Both the position numbers and the translations under genes were made by a program. The notes under the pieces were generated by a model. That model ran no database searches. It had not been told where the DNA came from and saw only the letters and a list, made by a program, of their open reading frames with translations. Positions 9,279 to 17,376 of a stretch of 64,000 bases of DNA are shown piece by piece. Source of the stretch: Mycobacteroides chelonae CCUG 47445. Lineage in GTDB: Bacteria; Actinomycetota; Actinomycetes; Mycobacteriales; Mycobacteriaceae. The stretch is from NCBI RefSeq assembly GCF_001632805.1, contig NZ_CP007220.1:1736001-1800000 (forward strand), read 5' to 3'. How positions within the stretch are numbered: position 1 is the first letter of the stretch; each line of letters starts with the position of its first letter.

Positions 9279-10008
9279 CGAAGGTGCAGGGCGCAAGAAG
9301 CTTCTGATCTTCGCGGACTCGTTGTCCTACTACGGGCCCACGGGGGGCCTACCCGCGGATGACCCCAGGATTTGGCCCAATATCGTTGGGCAGTATCTTG
9401 ATTGGGACGTCGAACTGATCGCGCGCATCGGCTGGACCTGCCGGGATGTGTGGTGGGCGGCCATCCAGGACCCACGCGCGTGGGCGGCGGTCCCGCATGC
9501 CGGAGCCGTCATCTTTGCGACCAGCGGCATGGATTCGCTGCCGTCCCCACTCCCGACGGCGCTGCGTGAGTCGATCAGACTGATCCGTCCACCGAGATTG
9601 CGGAGCTGGGTCCGTGACGGCTATGGCTGGTTGCAGCCCCGGCTTTCGCCGATCGCGCGGGTGGCGCTGCCACCCAAGCTCACCGTGGAATACCTCGAAA
9701 AGACCCGTGGTGCACTCGATTTCAATCGCCCCGGGCTGCCCATGATCGCCTCACTGCCATCGGTGCACATCGCCGAGTCGTACGGTCGTGTGCACTCCGG
9801 CAGGGAAGCCACCGCGACCGCGATCCAGACCTGGGCATCCGAACACGAGATGCCCGTGGTGGACCTCAAGGAGGCCGTCGGTGAGGAGATCTTCTCAGGC
9901 CGGGGAAACCCGGACGGGATCCACTGGAACTTTGTCGCACATGAGCGCGTTGCCGAATTGATGATCAACGCATTGCGGAGTGTGCTGCCCGAGCTTGGGG
10001 TTCGGTGA
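9265..10008 (+). CDS. octT: Diglucosylglycerate octanoyltransferase, SGNH-like
   Basis: 247 aa. It corresponds by position and pattern to Rv2418c/OctT, which octanoylates diglucosylglycerate during methylglucose lipopolysaccharide synthesis. SGNH-like landmarks are [10 protein letters not shown] with nucleophile candidate S19, and the C-terminal D217-G-I-H220 that would complete the catalytic triad. It begins inside gpgP and is followed after three bases by the DegV gene, so it is operonic. Confidence 0.82.
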   Translation: MTSSDEGAGRKKLLIFADSLSYYGPTGGLPADDPRIWPNIVGQYLDWDVELIARIGWTCRDVWWAAIQDPRAWAAVPHAGAVIFATSGMDSLPSPLPTALRESIRLIRPPRLRSWVRDGYGWLQPRLSPIARVALPPKLTVEYLEKTRGALDFNRPGLPMIASLPSVHIAESYGRVHSGREATATAIQTWASEHEMPVVDLKEAVGEEIFSGRGNPDGIHWNFVAHERVAELMINALRSVLPELGVR

Positions 10009-10011
10009 CCC

Positions 10012-10848
10012 ATGCCGGTCGTGGTGGTGACGGATTCAGGGGCGCGACTGCAGCCGCAAGATGCCGGCATGCTGGGTATTCGGCTAGTGCCGTTGCACGT
10101 GTTGACCGGTGAGCAAGATCTGCGTGACGGTGTGGATCCGATCCCCGCCTCGGTGTACGAGAAGGGACGTGCCACCACCGCTGGTGCGTCACCTGCCGAG
10201 CTGAGCGAGGTGTATCGGCAGGCCCTGATCGACAGCGGCGGTGACGGTGTGGTCGCGGTCCATCTGTCCGGGAGACTGTCCAGCACATTCGAGGCTGCCG
10301 AACAGGCCGCCCGTGAGTACGGCGATCGCGTGCATGTTGTTGATTCGCGGTCGGCCGCGATGGGTAGTGGTTTCGTCGCGCTGGCTGCGGCGCGGGCCGC
10401 GGCGGCCGGTGCCGATCTGAGTGCGGCATACCAGGCGGCACGGGATGCGGTCGGACGCAGTCGATGCGTCATGGTGGTGCACAAGCTGGATCATCTGCGG
10501 CGTAGTGGGCGTATCAGCGCCACCTCGTCGTGGTTGGGTACCGCACTGGCGCTCAAGCCGGTGCTGCAGATCGACGAGGACGGCAAGCTGGTGCTGGCGC
10601 AACGTGTTCGCACCGCCACCAAGGCGATCGGGGCGATGGTCGACAACATCGTCGAGTTCGTGGGGGAGCGCCGTGTCTCCGTGACGATCCACCATGTCGA
10701 CAACACCGAAACCGCGGAGAAGGTCAATGAGCTGGTGTGCTCGCGATTACTCACCGCTCATGATCCGGTGATCTCGGAGATGGGACCGGTGTTGGCGGTG
10801 CATGTGGGCCCTGGCGCCGTCGGGGTATGCGCCGAACCTGTGGATTGA
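10012..10848 (+). CDS. DegV-family fatty-acid-binding protein
   Basis: 278 aa. DegV proteins bind a single fatty acid and present it to the FakA kinase in other bacteria. Typical patterns are VVVTDSGARL at the start, TTAGASPAELSEVY, and VVAVHLSGRLSSTFEAA. Encoded next to an octanoyltransferase and in the same operon order as in M. tuberculosis (Rv2417c). In M. tuberculosis eis separates this gene from comEA; here only 87 bases lie between. Confidence 0.88.
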   Translation: MPVVVVTDSGARLQPQDAGMLGIRLVPLHVLTGEQDLRDGVDPIPASVYEKGRATTAGASPAELSEVYRQALIDSGGDGVVAVHLSGRLSSTFEAAEQAAREYGDRVHVVDSRSAAMGSGFVALAAARAAAAGADLSAAYQAARDAVGRSRCVMVVHKLDHLRRSGRISATSSWLGTALALKPVLQIDEDGKLVLAQRVRTATKAIGAMVDNIVEFVGERRVSVTIHHVDNTETAEKVNELVCSRLLTAHDPVISEMGPVLAVHVGPGAVGVCAEPVD

Positions 10849-10935
10849 CCGCGTCCGGTTTCCACAGTTCCGTATTCATCCACAGATCGCGCTTCGTCCC
10901 TGTTCGGATGCGGTCGCGCTTTCTAGCGTCGAAAT

Positions 10936-11730
10936 ATGGATTCCGAGCTGCTGCACCGACGCCTCGCACCGCCCGGGCGCGAGCCTGATGAGGATGACGA
11001 CGACGTGGGGGCGGCGACAGGTGCGGAGCCGGATTCCGCGTTGCGTTGGCTTCCGGATTCACTGACGACGGACGGTGCACGGGGCTGGTTGGAGTCCGTC
11101 CGTACCGACCCTGGTCGTGCCGGGGTCGTCGCCCTGGGCGCCATTGGCGTGCTGGCAGTACTGGTCACCGTCTTCACCGTGATGCGTCAGCCGCCGCCTC
11201 CGGTGAGTGCACATCTGCCTCCGGTGCAACCTGTTTCATCGAGTTCTGTGTCGGCACCCAGTTCGTTGGTCATCAGTGTTGCTGGTTTGGTGAGAAGACC
11301 GGGCCTGGTGACGTTGGCCAGCGGCGCGCGGGTCGCCGACGCGGTGACGGCAGCCGGAGGCGCCGCCGACGGCGCCGATATCGTGACGCTGAACATGGCT
11401 CGGCCGGTTGCCGATGGCGACCAGATAGTGGTCGGCCTGGCCCCGGCACCCGACCAGCCCGCGGGAATGGCGAGTTCCATCATCGCCGCCGGGCAATCGC
11501 CGTCTGCGGGTAGCGCGGCCAGAGGGACGGCACCGCCGGGGCGGGTAAACCTCAACACGGCAACGGAATCCGAGCTGGATGAGTTACCCGGAGTGGGGCC
11601 GGTCATGGCGGCGTCGATTGTGCGGTGGAGATCCGAGCATGGCAAGTTCACCAGTATCGACCAGCTCTCGGAAGTAGACGGGATAGGTCCCTCACGGCTG
11701 GACAAGCTGCGCGCCCTCGTCGTGCTGTGA
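10936..11730 (+). CDS. comEA: Competence protein ComEA, helix-hairpin-helix DNA-binding protein
   Basis: 264 aa, single-pass membrane protein. A cytoplasmic, acidic N-terminus is followed by one membrane segment (VVALGAIGVLAVLVTVFTVM), a Ser/Pro linker, an SLBB-like domain (VAGLVRRPGLVTLASGARVADAVTAAGG) and a C-terminal tandem HhH domain (VNLNTATESELDELPGVGPVMAASI...GIGPSRLDKL) that binds double-stranded DNA outside the membrane. Coupled to comEC by a GTGA overlap. Confidence 0.92.
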   Translation: MDSELLHRRLAPPGREPDEDDDDVGAATGAEPDSALRWLPDSLTTDGARGWLESVRTDPGRAGVVALGAIGVLAVLVTVFTVMRQPPPPVSAHLPPVQPVSSSSVSAPSSLVISVAGLVRRPGLVTLASGARVADAVTAAGGAADGADIVTLNMARPVADGDQIVVGLAPAPDQPAGMASSIIAAGQSPSAGSAARGTAPPGRVNLNTATESELDELPGVGPVMAASIVRWRSEHGKFTSIDQLSEVDGIGPSRLDKLRALVVL

Positions 11731-13262
11731 CTCAAACCAATCCGGTGAGCGGGGTCCACCGCAAAGATTCCGTCCTGGATCTGCGGCTGGTACCCCCCGC
11801 GCTTGCCGCCTGGGCGGCGACCGCCGCGGGAATCATTTGGCCAATAGGATATTTCAGTGCTGCCGTACTGGGGGTTGGGGCACTCGCGGTGCACGTGTCC
11901 CGCCACCGCCTGAACAAGGCCCTCGCCGGTGCGGCCCTCGTCGTCCTGATTGCCGGTGTTGGATTCTCAGTGGCTGCGGCCATACGGCGCGACGGAGTGC
12001 AGAGCCATCCTTTGCGCTCGCGCGTGGGAGATGTTGTGGCGATGCAGCTGCGGGTCTCCGATGACCCGAGGTCGATCGCCGGGGGTCGGGCGATGCTGCG
12101 CGCCGACCTTGTCGCACTGGGCGATCCCGCACTGCCGAGCGCCGGTCCCGTGGTCGTCTTCGGGGCAGCACCGCTACTGAGTGCGATGGCGGTCGGTGAC
12201 ACGGTGCAGCTGCGTGCGGTGGTCACGCGCCCCACCCGCCGTGACCTGACTGTCGCGACACTCAACGCCACAGGAGAGCCCAGGGTTATCGATCGCTCGC
12301 CAATTCACGGGGCGGCCAATGGTGTTCGCGATCGATTTGTCGAGGTGGCACGAACTGTACTGCCCGCCGACCAAGCCGCACTGCTGCCGGCCCTCGTACT
12401 CGGGGACACCGGTGCGCTCGATGCGGGCACCGTCGCGATGTTCCGGACATCGGGACTCACCCATCTGATGGCGGTATCCGGGGCCAACGTGTCGATCGTG
12501 TGCGGGGCCATGCTGCTGCTGGGACGGCTGATCGGGCTGCGTACCTCGGTGGTGTTGGCGGGGCTCGTCCTAGTCGGCTTCGTCATCCTGGTCAGGCCCT
12601 CACCGAGTGTGTTGCGCGCCGCGGTGATGGGTGCGATCGGGCTGCTCGGCGTGTTGACCGCGCGGCGACGACAGGCGATACCCGCCTTGGCGGCAACGAC
12701 TTTGATTCTGCTGGCCCTCTCGCCCGGTCTTGCCGTCGATATCGGTTTCGCCCTGTCGGTGGTCGCCACGGCCGCGTTGGTGGTGTTGGCGCCGCGCTGG
12801 TCGCTGCGCCTGACCGCGCGGGGCTGGCCGAAGCCATTGGCCGATGCGTTGTGCATCGCGGTGGCCGCACAGGTGGTTACCGCACCGCTGATCGCCGCGA
12901 TATCGGGAAGGGTCAGCGTGGCATCCATCGCGGCCAATCTGGTCGCCGGGTGCGTGATCGCGCCCATCACCATCCTCGGCACCGCAGCTACGGGGCTGGC
13001 CGTCATCTCACCGCTGGCCGCAGGTGTGCTGGTGCGGTTTTGTGGCCCGGAACTGTGGTGGCTGCTGCGCGTCGCCGACTACGCGGCCGCGGGTGGATCG
13101 ACGGCGATTCCGGTGCCCTCAGGAGCGGTTGGATTCGTTATGGTTGCTGTGCTGCTGGGCATTTCGGTATGGCTGTGGCGCCGAAGGTGGTTTCGAGCGC
13201 TGGCCTGGTCCGCAGCGCTGTGCGTACTTGCGTTGGTTATTTCGGCACGATTGTCGGGTTAA
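11727..13262 (+). CDS. comEC: ComEC/Rec2 DNA-uptake channel
   Basis: 511 aa polytopic membrane protein. It begins at GTG 11727, overlapping the comEA stop. An N-terminal extracytoplasmic OB-like region precedes the competence domain (LPALVLGDTGALDAGTVAMFRTSGLTHLMAVSGANVSIV), then many membrane segments. The C-terminal metallo-beta-lactamase domain of long ComECs is absent, as in the mycobacterial homologue. Whether it supports natural transformation here is unknown. Confidence 0.9.
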   Translation: MTQTNPVSGVHRKDSVLDLRLVPPALAAWAATAAGIIWPIGYFSAAVLGVGALAVHVSRHRLNKALAGAALVVLIAGVGFSVAAAIRRDGVQSHPLRSRVGDVVAMQLRVSDDPRSIAGGRAMLRADLVALGDPALPSAGPVVVFGAAPLLSAMAVGDTVQLRAVVTRPTRRDLTVATLNATGEPRVIDRSPIHGAANGVRDRFVEVARTVLPADQAALLPALVLGDTGALDAGTVAMFRTSGLTHLMAVSGANVSIVCGAMLLLGRLIGLRTSVVLAGLVLVGFVILVRPSPSVLRAAVMGAIGLLGVLTARRRQAIPALAATTLILLALSPGLAVDIGFALSVVATAALVVLAPRWSLRLTARGWPKPLADALCIAVAAQVVTAPLIAAISGRVSVASIAANLVAGCVIAPITILGTAATGLAVISPLAAGVLVRFCGPELWWLLRVADYAAAGGSTAIPVPSGAVGFVMVAVLLGISVWLWRRRWFRALAWSAALCVLALVISARLSG

Positions 13263-13269
13263 GTGGTCG

Positions 13270-14004
13270 TCATTCGATCAGATCGTTCCGCGGCGGCCGG
13301 ATGGACTCGTTACCGAGGGTGGGCAGAAGATCCCCCGGATCTCCATGCCAGGGGAGGGTCGACAGTTGTCGCACGCTACGTCGTCCGCCGAAGGCGCGGA
13401 GCGCCTCGAAGTCCGAAATCGAGAGGGCGAGTGGATCTGTGGCCGTGGCGGGTTCGCCGAGTTGGACGGAACCGGTCGTTGGGGTGTTCAACATGAGCGT
13501 CAGTAACCCGTTCTGTCGAGCCATCCCGTCGAATCTCGTCATCAGGAACTCCAGAGCGACGGCGAAGGCCGGATCCTCGGTGCGGGTGCCCGGTTGACCG
13601 AGTGCGCCGCGAATGTCGTGTTCATGGGTGAGGGAATCGAAGACGAGTTGGGCGGCCGGCGCTTCGAGGCCGTCCTGGCCCACCCGCTCGATCACCGTGT
13701 CGATCGCCTCGCTCCAGAGGTCGAGCAACTCATCGACAGTCATATCTGCCAGGCGATCAACCTGCGCGCGGGTCCACGCCTCGGTACCTATGCCCTCCAG
13801 ATTGAACGAAACGATGTCTTGCGCGAGTCCAGCGAGGTGAGCGAGCGTCTGGCGCACGGTCCAGGCCGGACACGCGGGCACAGGTAGTTCGGCGATCTGG
13901 TCATGATCTCGAAGAAGTGCGTCAATACGTTGGTAGACAAGGCGGTATGCGGCGACGGCCTCACCACCCGGCCGTAGTGCCGGCCGCCGCTCGTGGACGG
14001 GCAC
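13270..14004 (-). CDS. Maleylpyruvate isomerase-family, mycothiol-dependent-type enzyme
   Basis: 244 aa. The N-terminal half is a DinB/MDMPI four-helix domain with the metal-site histidine H56 in QTLAHLAGLAQD and further ligands in SLTHEHDIRGAL (127-130). Members use mycothiol or a bound metal for isomerase, transferase or detoxification reactions. The substrate cannot be told from sequence. It is convergent with comEC (8-base gap) and follows the flavoprotein gene on the same strand. Confidence 0.75.
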   Translation of the reverse strand: MPVHERRPALRPGGEAVAAYRLVYQRIDALLRDHDQIAELPVPACPAWTVRQTLAHLAGLAQDIVSFNLEGIGTEAWTRAQVDRLADMTVDELLDLWSEAIDTVIERVGQDGLEAPAAQLVFDSLTHEHDIRGALGQPGTRTEDPAFAVALEFLMTRFDGMARQNGLLTLMLNTPTTGSVQLGEPATATDPLALSISDFEALRAFGGRRSVRQLSTLPWHGDPGDLLPTLGNESIRPPRNDLIE

Positions 14005-14010
14005 TGTGGG

Positions 14011-15426
14011 CTACGTCCCGGCAAGGACGAGTTGACGCTCAGGTGCCGTCGTTACCTGGGTGTCGTGACGCCGCCAGCAGTGACGTAGTACCCGTAGTAG
14101 GAATGCGGGCCGCCGCATCAGCTGCGGCGAATCGTGCATGTTGTTGACACGCAGAATCGTTTCGGTGATCTGAATGTCGTTGTGCGCTGCGATCATGACC
14201 CTGTCCGACCACCATGCCGTCAGCTTCCACAGCACGCGCTGGGTGAGGCGGGTGTCGGAAGGCATTGCGGTGAACAGCGGTGCCGATAGCTTGTTGTGCT
14301 GCCACACCGTGTTGATGTGCCGACCGACGGTGCGGAAGTACCGGAGGGCCAGCTCGGCATCCCCCTCGAAGAGGCAGCCCCGAAGCGCGACGGCTTCCAG
14401 CAGCGCCATGGTCATGCCCTGGCCCTTGATGGGGTCCAGACTGCAGATCGCATCACCTATCACCAGCAGGCCCTCGGGGAACTGCTCCATCTGGTCATAG
14501 CGTCGCCAGAGGGCCTCGCGGTACCGGAAGACGTGCACATCACCTATCGGTACCGCCGAACGAATGGTGTCCAGAAGCCGTTCGGGCACGAATTGCGCTG
14601 CAAATGAGATCATTTCATCGAAGGTGCTGGGCGGCTCCTCCAGATTGAACTTGCCCAGGGTCAGCATCACGGTGCCGTTCTCGCAGCGCGCAATGGCTCC
14701 GCCATACGGGCGTCCGGGCGCCGGGTTGAAGAAGGTGAGTTTGTCCATGTCGGCGTCGTCGGACACATGCAGCAGTTGGCTCGCGTAGGTCACCGGTGAT
14801 TCCATGCGGACCGTGGCCGGCCGGGCATAGCCGAGCCGATCGAGGAAGGTTTGGGTCCGCGGCGTGCGGCCGGTGGCATCGATCACCAGGTCCGAGATCA
14901 ACGTCGTCACCAGGCCGGTAGATCGTCGCGCCACCCGAACGCCGGTCACGCGATGCCCCTCGGTCATCGGCTCGATGACGTCGTGGCCGTCCAGGAATTT
15001 CACGTTGTCCAGGCGCTGAACACGTTGCCGTACATGCATTTCCAGAAACGGTCGGGTCGCGAGGTAGAGCCGCAGTGTTTCCGGGTCACGGAACTTCCCT
15101 GATCGAGAGAAGATCTCGCGAGACCCGATCAACATCGTGATGCGCGACAGGTCGCCCTCGTCGCACACCGTGGCGCCGCTGGCGCGGAGCTCGTCGCGGA
15201 TTCCGGGAAACAACCGCTCCAACCCTTGCGTGCCGGAGCTCATGAACATGTGAATGTGCTGCCCCTGGGGCACACCGCTGCGTGCGGCGGCGGTCTTCAG
15301 TTCGTCGCGCTCGACCACGGTCACCATTTCGTAAGACTCCGACAGCACCCTGGCTGCCAGTAGTCCGGCCATCCCGGCCCCGAGGACTACCGCGTGATCT
15401 CTGTGTTCCCGGTTGTCAGGTGTCAT
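14011..15426 (-). CDS. FAD-dependent oxidoreductase (monooxygenase-like)
   Basis: 471 aa. The N-terminal FAD dinucleotide motif is GAGMAG (16-21) in AVVLGAGMAGLLAARVL, with the ERDE acidic strand end. The second FAD contact is GDAICSLDPIKGQGMTMAL. The arrangement matches the PHBH/squalene-epoxidase/geranylgeranyl-reductase superfamily; the substrate is not predictable. GAAAGGA precedes the ATG. It is probably cotranscribed with the downstream MDMPI-type gene (6-base gap). Confidence 0.8.
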   Translation of the reverse strand: MTPDNREHRDHAVVLGAGMAGLLAARVLSESYEMVTVVERDELKTAAARSGVPQGQHIHMFMSSGTQGLERLFPGIRDELRASGATVCDEGDLSRITMLIGSREIFSRSGKFRDPETLRLYLATRPFLEMHVRQRVQRLDNVKFLDGHDVIEPMTEGHRVTGVRVARRSTGLVTTLISDLVIDATGRTPRTQTFLDRLGYARPATVRMESPVTYASQLLHVSDDADMDKLTFFNPAPGRPYGGAIARCENGTVMLTLGKFNLEEPPSTFDEMISFAAQFVPERLLDTIRSAVPIGDVHVFRYREALWRRYDQMEQFPEGLLVIGDAICSLDPIKGQGMTMALLEAVALRGCLFEGDAELALRYFRTVGRHINTVWQHNKLSAPLFTAMPSDTRLTQRVLWKLTAWWSDRVMIAAHNDIQITETILRVNNMHDSPQLMRRPAFLLRVLRHCWRRHDTQVTTAPERQLVLAGT

Positions 15427-15510
15427 CGCTGATCCTTTCGTCCCGATGCACCCTACTCTTACGAACCTCTTAATTTCTTAGAAAAGCCTTAGATTTGGGT
15501 GACCGGGCCG

Positions 15511-16836
15511 TCAGCCACCGAATAGCAGGTACAGCCCGGTGAAGGTGTAGCCCACCATCGTCAGCATCATCGCGAGCTGGCCCGTCACCTGGTGTTTCTT
15601 GGGCAGCACACGCAGCGCCCGGTCGTGCGCGGCGACCACACCCGCGATATGCCCGGCCAGTACGAATCCCACCTTGAGGGTGGAAAGCACGGCGGGGTGC
15701 ATCGACAAGACGTAGGAGACGTCGACCTCGGAGAGCCATCCCCGCCCGAGGGGGTCCGCCAGGCGCAGCAGCGTCTGCTGACCCCGCTCCACGAGATAGG
15801 TCAGATAGTGGGCGAACACATACCCGATGACTATTGGGATCAGCGAATGCGCCAGCAGCCCTGGCAGAGCGCGGCGAGTGGACGCGGTGACGCCCCCGGT
15901 CGCGCGCGCGGCGAGCCAGAAGGTGGTGGCAACCGTGGCCACAAAGACCGTCAGCCCAGCGGTTCGGATCGTGACGGCCGTGACTGTCGAATCGCCGGCG
16001 AGCTCGTCGACGAACGCGCGCCAGCCGGGCATGGCCGAGAAACTGTCGAACGCGGTCGAACCCAGCAGCACCGCGAGCACCGCCACGATGCCCGGCCGGA
16101 TCGGTAGCGACGGCAGATGATCGAACGGATTGCCGACAGCGATACGGCCATCGGCGTTGCGCCGCAACGGTGACAATCGCGAGGCCACCATGCTGTAGAC
16201 CTCGAACGGATCGGCGCGCGCACACCAGCGGGTACCGCAGGCCAGCGCGCCCGCCAGGGTTATCGCCACGTACACCGACAGCCAGATCTTCACCGCGCCA
16301 AGCGATCCAGGGTCGACGCTGGCCAGTTCGAGCCAGACGAACATGTACAGACCCGCAGCCGCGGGCCAATATCCCCATCGCTGCGGGTAATCGGCAGGCG
16401 GGGGCCGTCGCGAGAACGGTAGTACTCGGTAGACGGCTCGCACGGGTGACAGCGCCCGCCAGGCGGGCCCGAACAGCAGCGACAGCGCCACCACGCCGAC
16501 CCACAGCAGAACGTAGAAGACACCGGGCATTGGATTCGCGGCATCCTGCGGGCCGAGTGTCGCGGCCACGCTGATCCACGCGGTTGCCAGGAGCACCAGC
16601 GCGGTGCCGACCCGGCGGGTGACCGGGCCATCGGCGGCGGCGGTGACCCAGGCGGGCAGCGGCCGCCCGGACCGACTCGCGTCGAACCGGGGTTTTTTCC
16701 AGGCCAGTGCCACCACGGCGAAGGTGAACGTCAACGCCCACGCCGCGCCAATCAGTGCATAGGAGTAGGGGATCGGAAGATCGGACGAACCACCCAGCCC
16801 GTGGGCGAGTACCGCCGTCGACCGATCGGCTGTCAC
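15511..16836 (-). CDS. Polytopic membrane protein of cupredoxin-linked operon
   Basis: 441 aa, unknown function. Begins at GTG 16836, overlapping the stop of the cupredoxin-like lipoprotein gene (GTGA). About ten hydrophobic segments are visible. Possible metal or haem ligands occur in NPFDHLPSLP, GYVFAHYLTYLVERGQQ and, near the end, VGFVLAGHIAGVVAAHDRALR. It also contains GTRWCARADPFEVYSM. It is the last gene of a four-gene minus-strand operon starting at 19226 and probably the membrane partner of the lipoprotein. Confidence 0.72.
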   Translation of the reverse strand: MTADRSTAVLAHGLGGSSDLPIPYSYALIGAAWALTFTFAVVALAWKKPRFDASRSGRPLPAWVTAAADGPVTRRVGTALVLLATAWISVAATLGPQDAANPMPGVFYVLLWVGVVALSLLFGPAWRALSPVRAVYRVLPFSRRPPPADYPQRWGYWPAAAGLYMFVWLELASVDPGSLGAVKIWLSVYVAITLAGALACGTRWCARADPFEVYSMVASRLSPLRRNADGRIAVGNPFDHLPSLPIRPGIVAVLAVLLGSTAFDSFSAMPGWRAFVDELAGDSTVTAVTIRTAGLTVFVATVATTFWLAARATGGVTASTRRALPGLLAHSLIPIVIGYVFAHYLTYLVERGQQTLLRLADPLGRGWLSEVDVSYVLSMHPAVLSTLKVGFVLAGHIAGVVAAHDRALRVLPKKHQVTGQLAMMLTMVGYTFTGLYLLFGG

Positions 16837-17204
16837 GGCTGGACGGAGATCGTCGCGATCGTCTTCTTGAGTTTGTGAAGCTCGACGTCGACCTTCCCGG
16901 GCACACTGACGCTGAACTGGAACGTCTGGCCGCTCTTCGGCGCGATCTCGAAGCTGTGGTCCGGAGTCGAGTGAACGTGCAACTCGTCGGCGGTATCGCT
17001 GTCTACGCGGATCACGATGGGTTCGGCGACGCGCGTCTGCAGCGTGGCGTTGGTCGGCGTGACGACCCCACTCTTGATGGTGACGTTGATGGTCAGCGGC
17101 GCGGGCGGCGCGCTGGAGTCGGTGGCCGGGGCCTTCGTCGAAGTGGTGCACCCGGCACACGCCAACACTGCGATGGTGATCGCGGTCAGGGCTCTCATCG
17201 TCAT
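16833..17204 (-). CDS. Lipoprotein with cupredoxin-like domain
   Basis: 123 aa. ATG at 17204 follows a strong AGGAGG (17213-17218). Lipobox LACAGC marks a lipoprotein. The mature domain (ITVNVTIKSGVV... to the end) has the length and strand pattern of a cupredoxin_1/EfeO-type fold, with histidines in DELHVHSTPDHSFEI and VELHKLKK. The Cys and Met of classical blue-copper sites are lacking. It is coupled to the genes on both sides of the operon, so it may deliver or sense copper for the membrane proteins. The metal is inferred. Confidence 0.72.
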   Translation of the reverse strand: MTMRALTAITIAVLACAGCTTSTKAPATDSSAPPAPLTINVTIKSGVVTPTNATLQTRVAEPIVIRVDSDTADELHVHSTPDHSFEIAPKSGQTFQFSVSVPGKVDVELHKLKKTIATISVQP

Positions 17205-17217
17205 CCTTGTATTCCTC

Positions 17218-17376
17218 CTAATCGGGGTGTTCTTCTTCGCCGAGCGGATCGTCCTCATCGGCCTGGCGCCGGTCCCGCATCGCCACCCAGATGACCACGC
17301 CCGCCACCACAACCGCGGGTGCGAACGCGGGCAACGCCAATAGCAGCGAGTGATCGGCCAGGTATTGGACGGTCAT
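17218..17376 (-). CDS. 52-residue single-span membrane protein
   Basis: Small ORF missed by length cut-offs. ATG 17376 overlaps the stop of the 617-aa gene (ATGA), and the stop lies 13 bases before the lipoprotein start. The product starts MTVQYLADHSLLLALPAF, has one membrane segment (AVVVAGVVIWVAM) and a charged, acidic tail (DRRQADEDDPLGEEEHPD). Position and coupling in a metal-like operon suggest a subunit or assembly factor, as for small cytochrome-oxidase-type proteins; this is inference. Confidence 0.7.
   Translation of the reverse strand: MTVQYLADHSLLLALPAFAPAVVVAGVVIWVAMRDRRQADEDDPLGEEEHPD

Noticed and set aside
15470..16906. 478-codon minus-strand frame overlapping the 441-aa membrane gene
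   Set aside because: The other frame gives clear membrane helices and a GTGA-coupled start; this one is Arg/Gly/Ala-rich shadow sequence.
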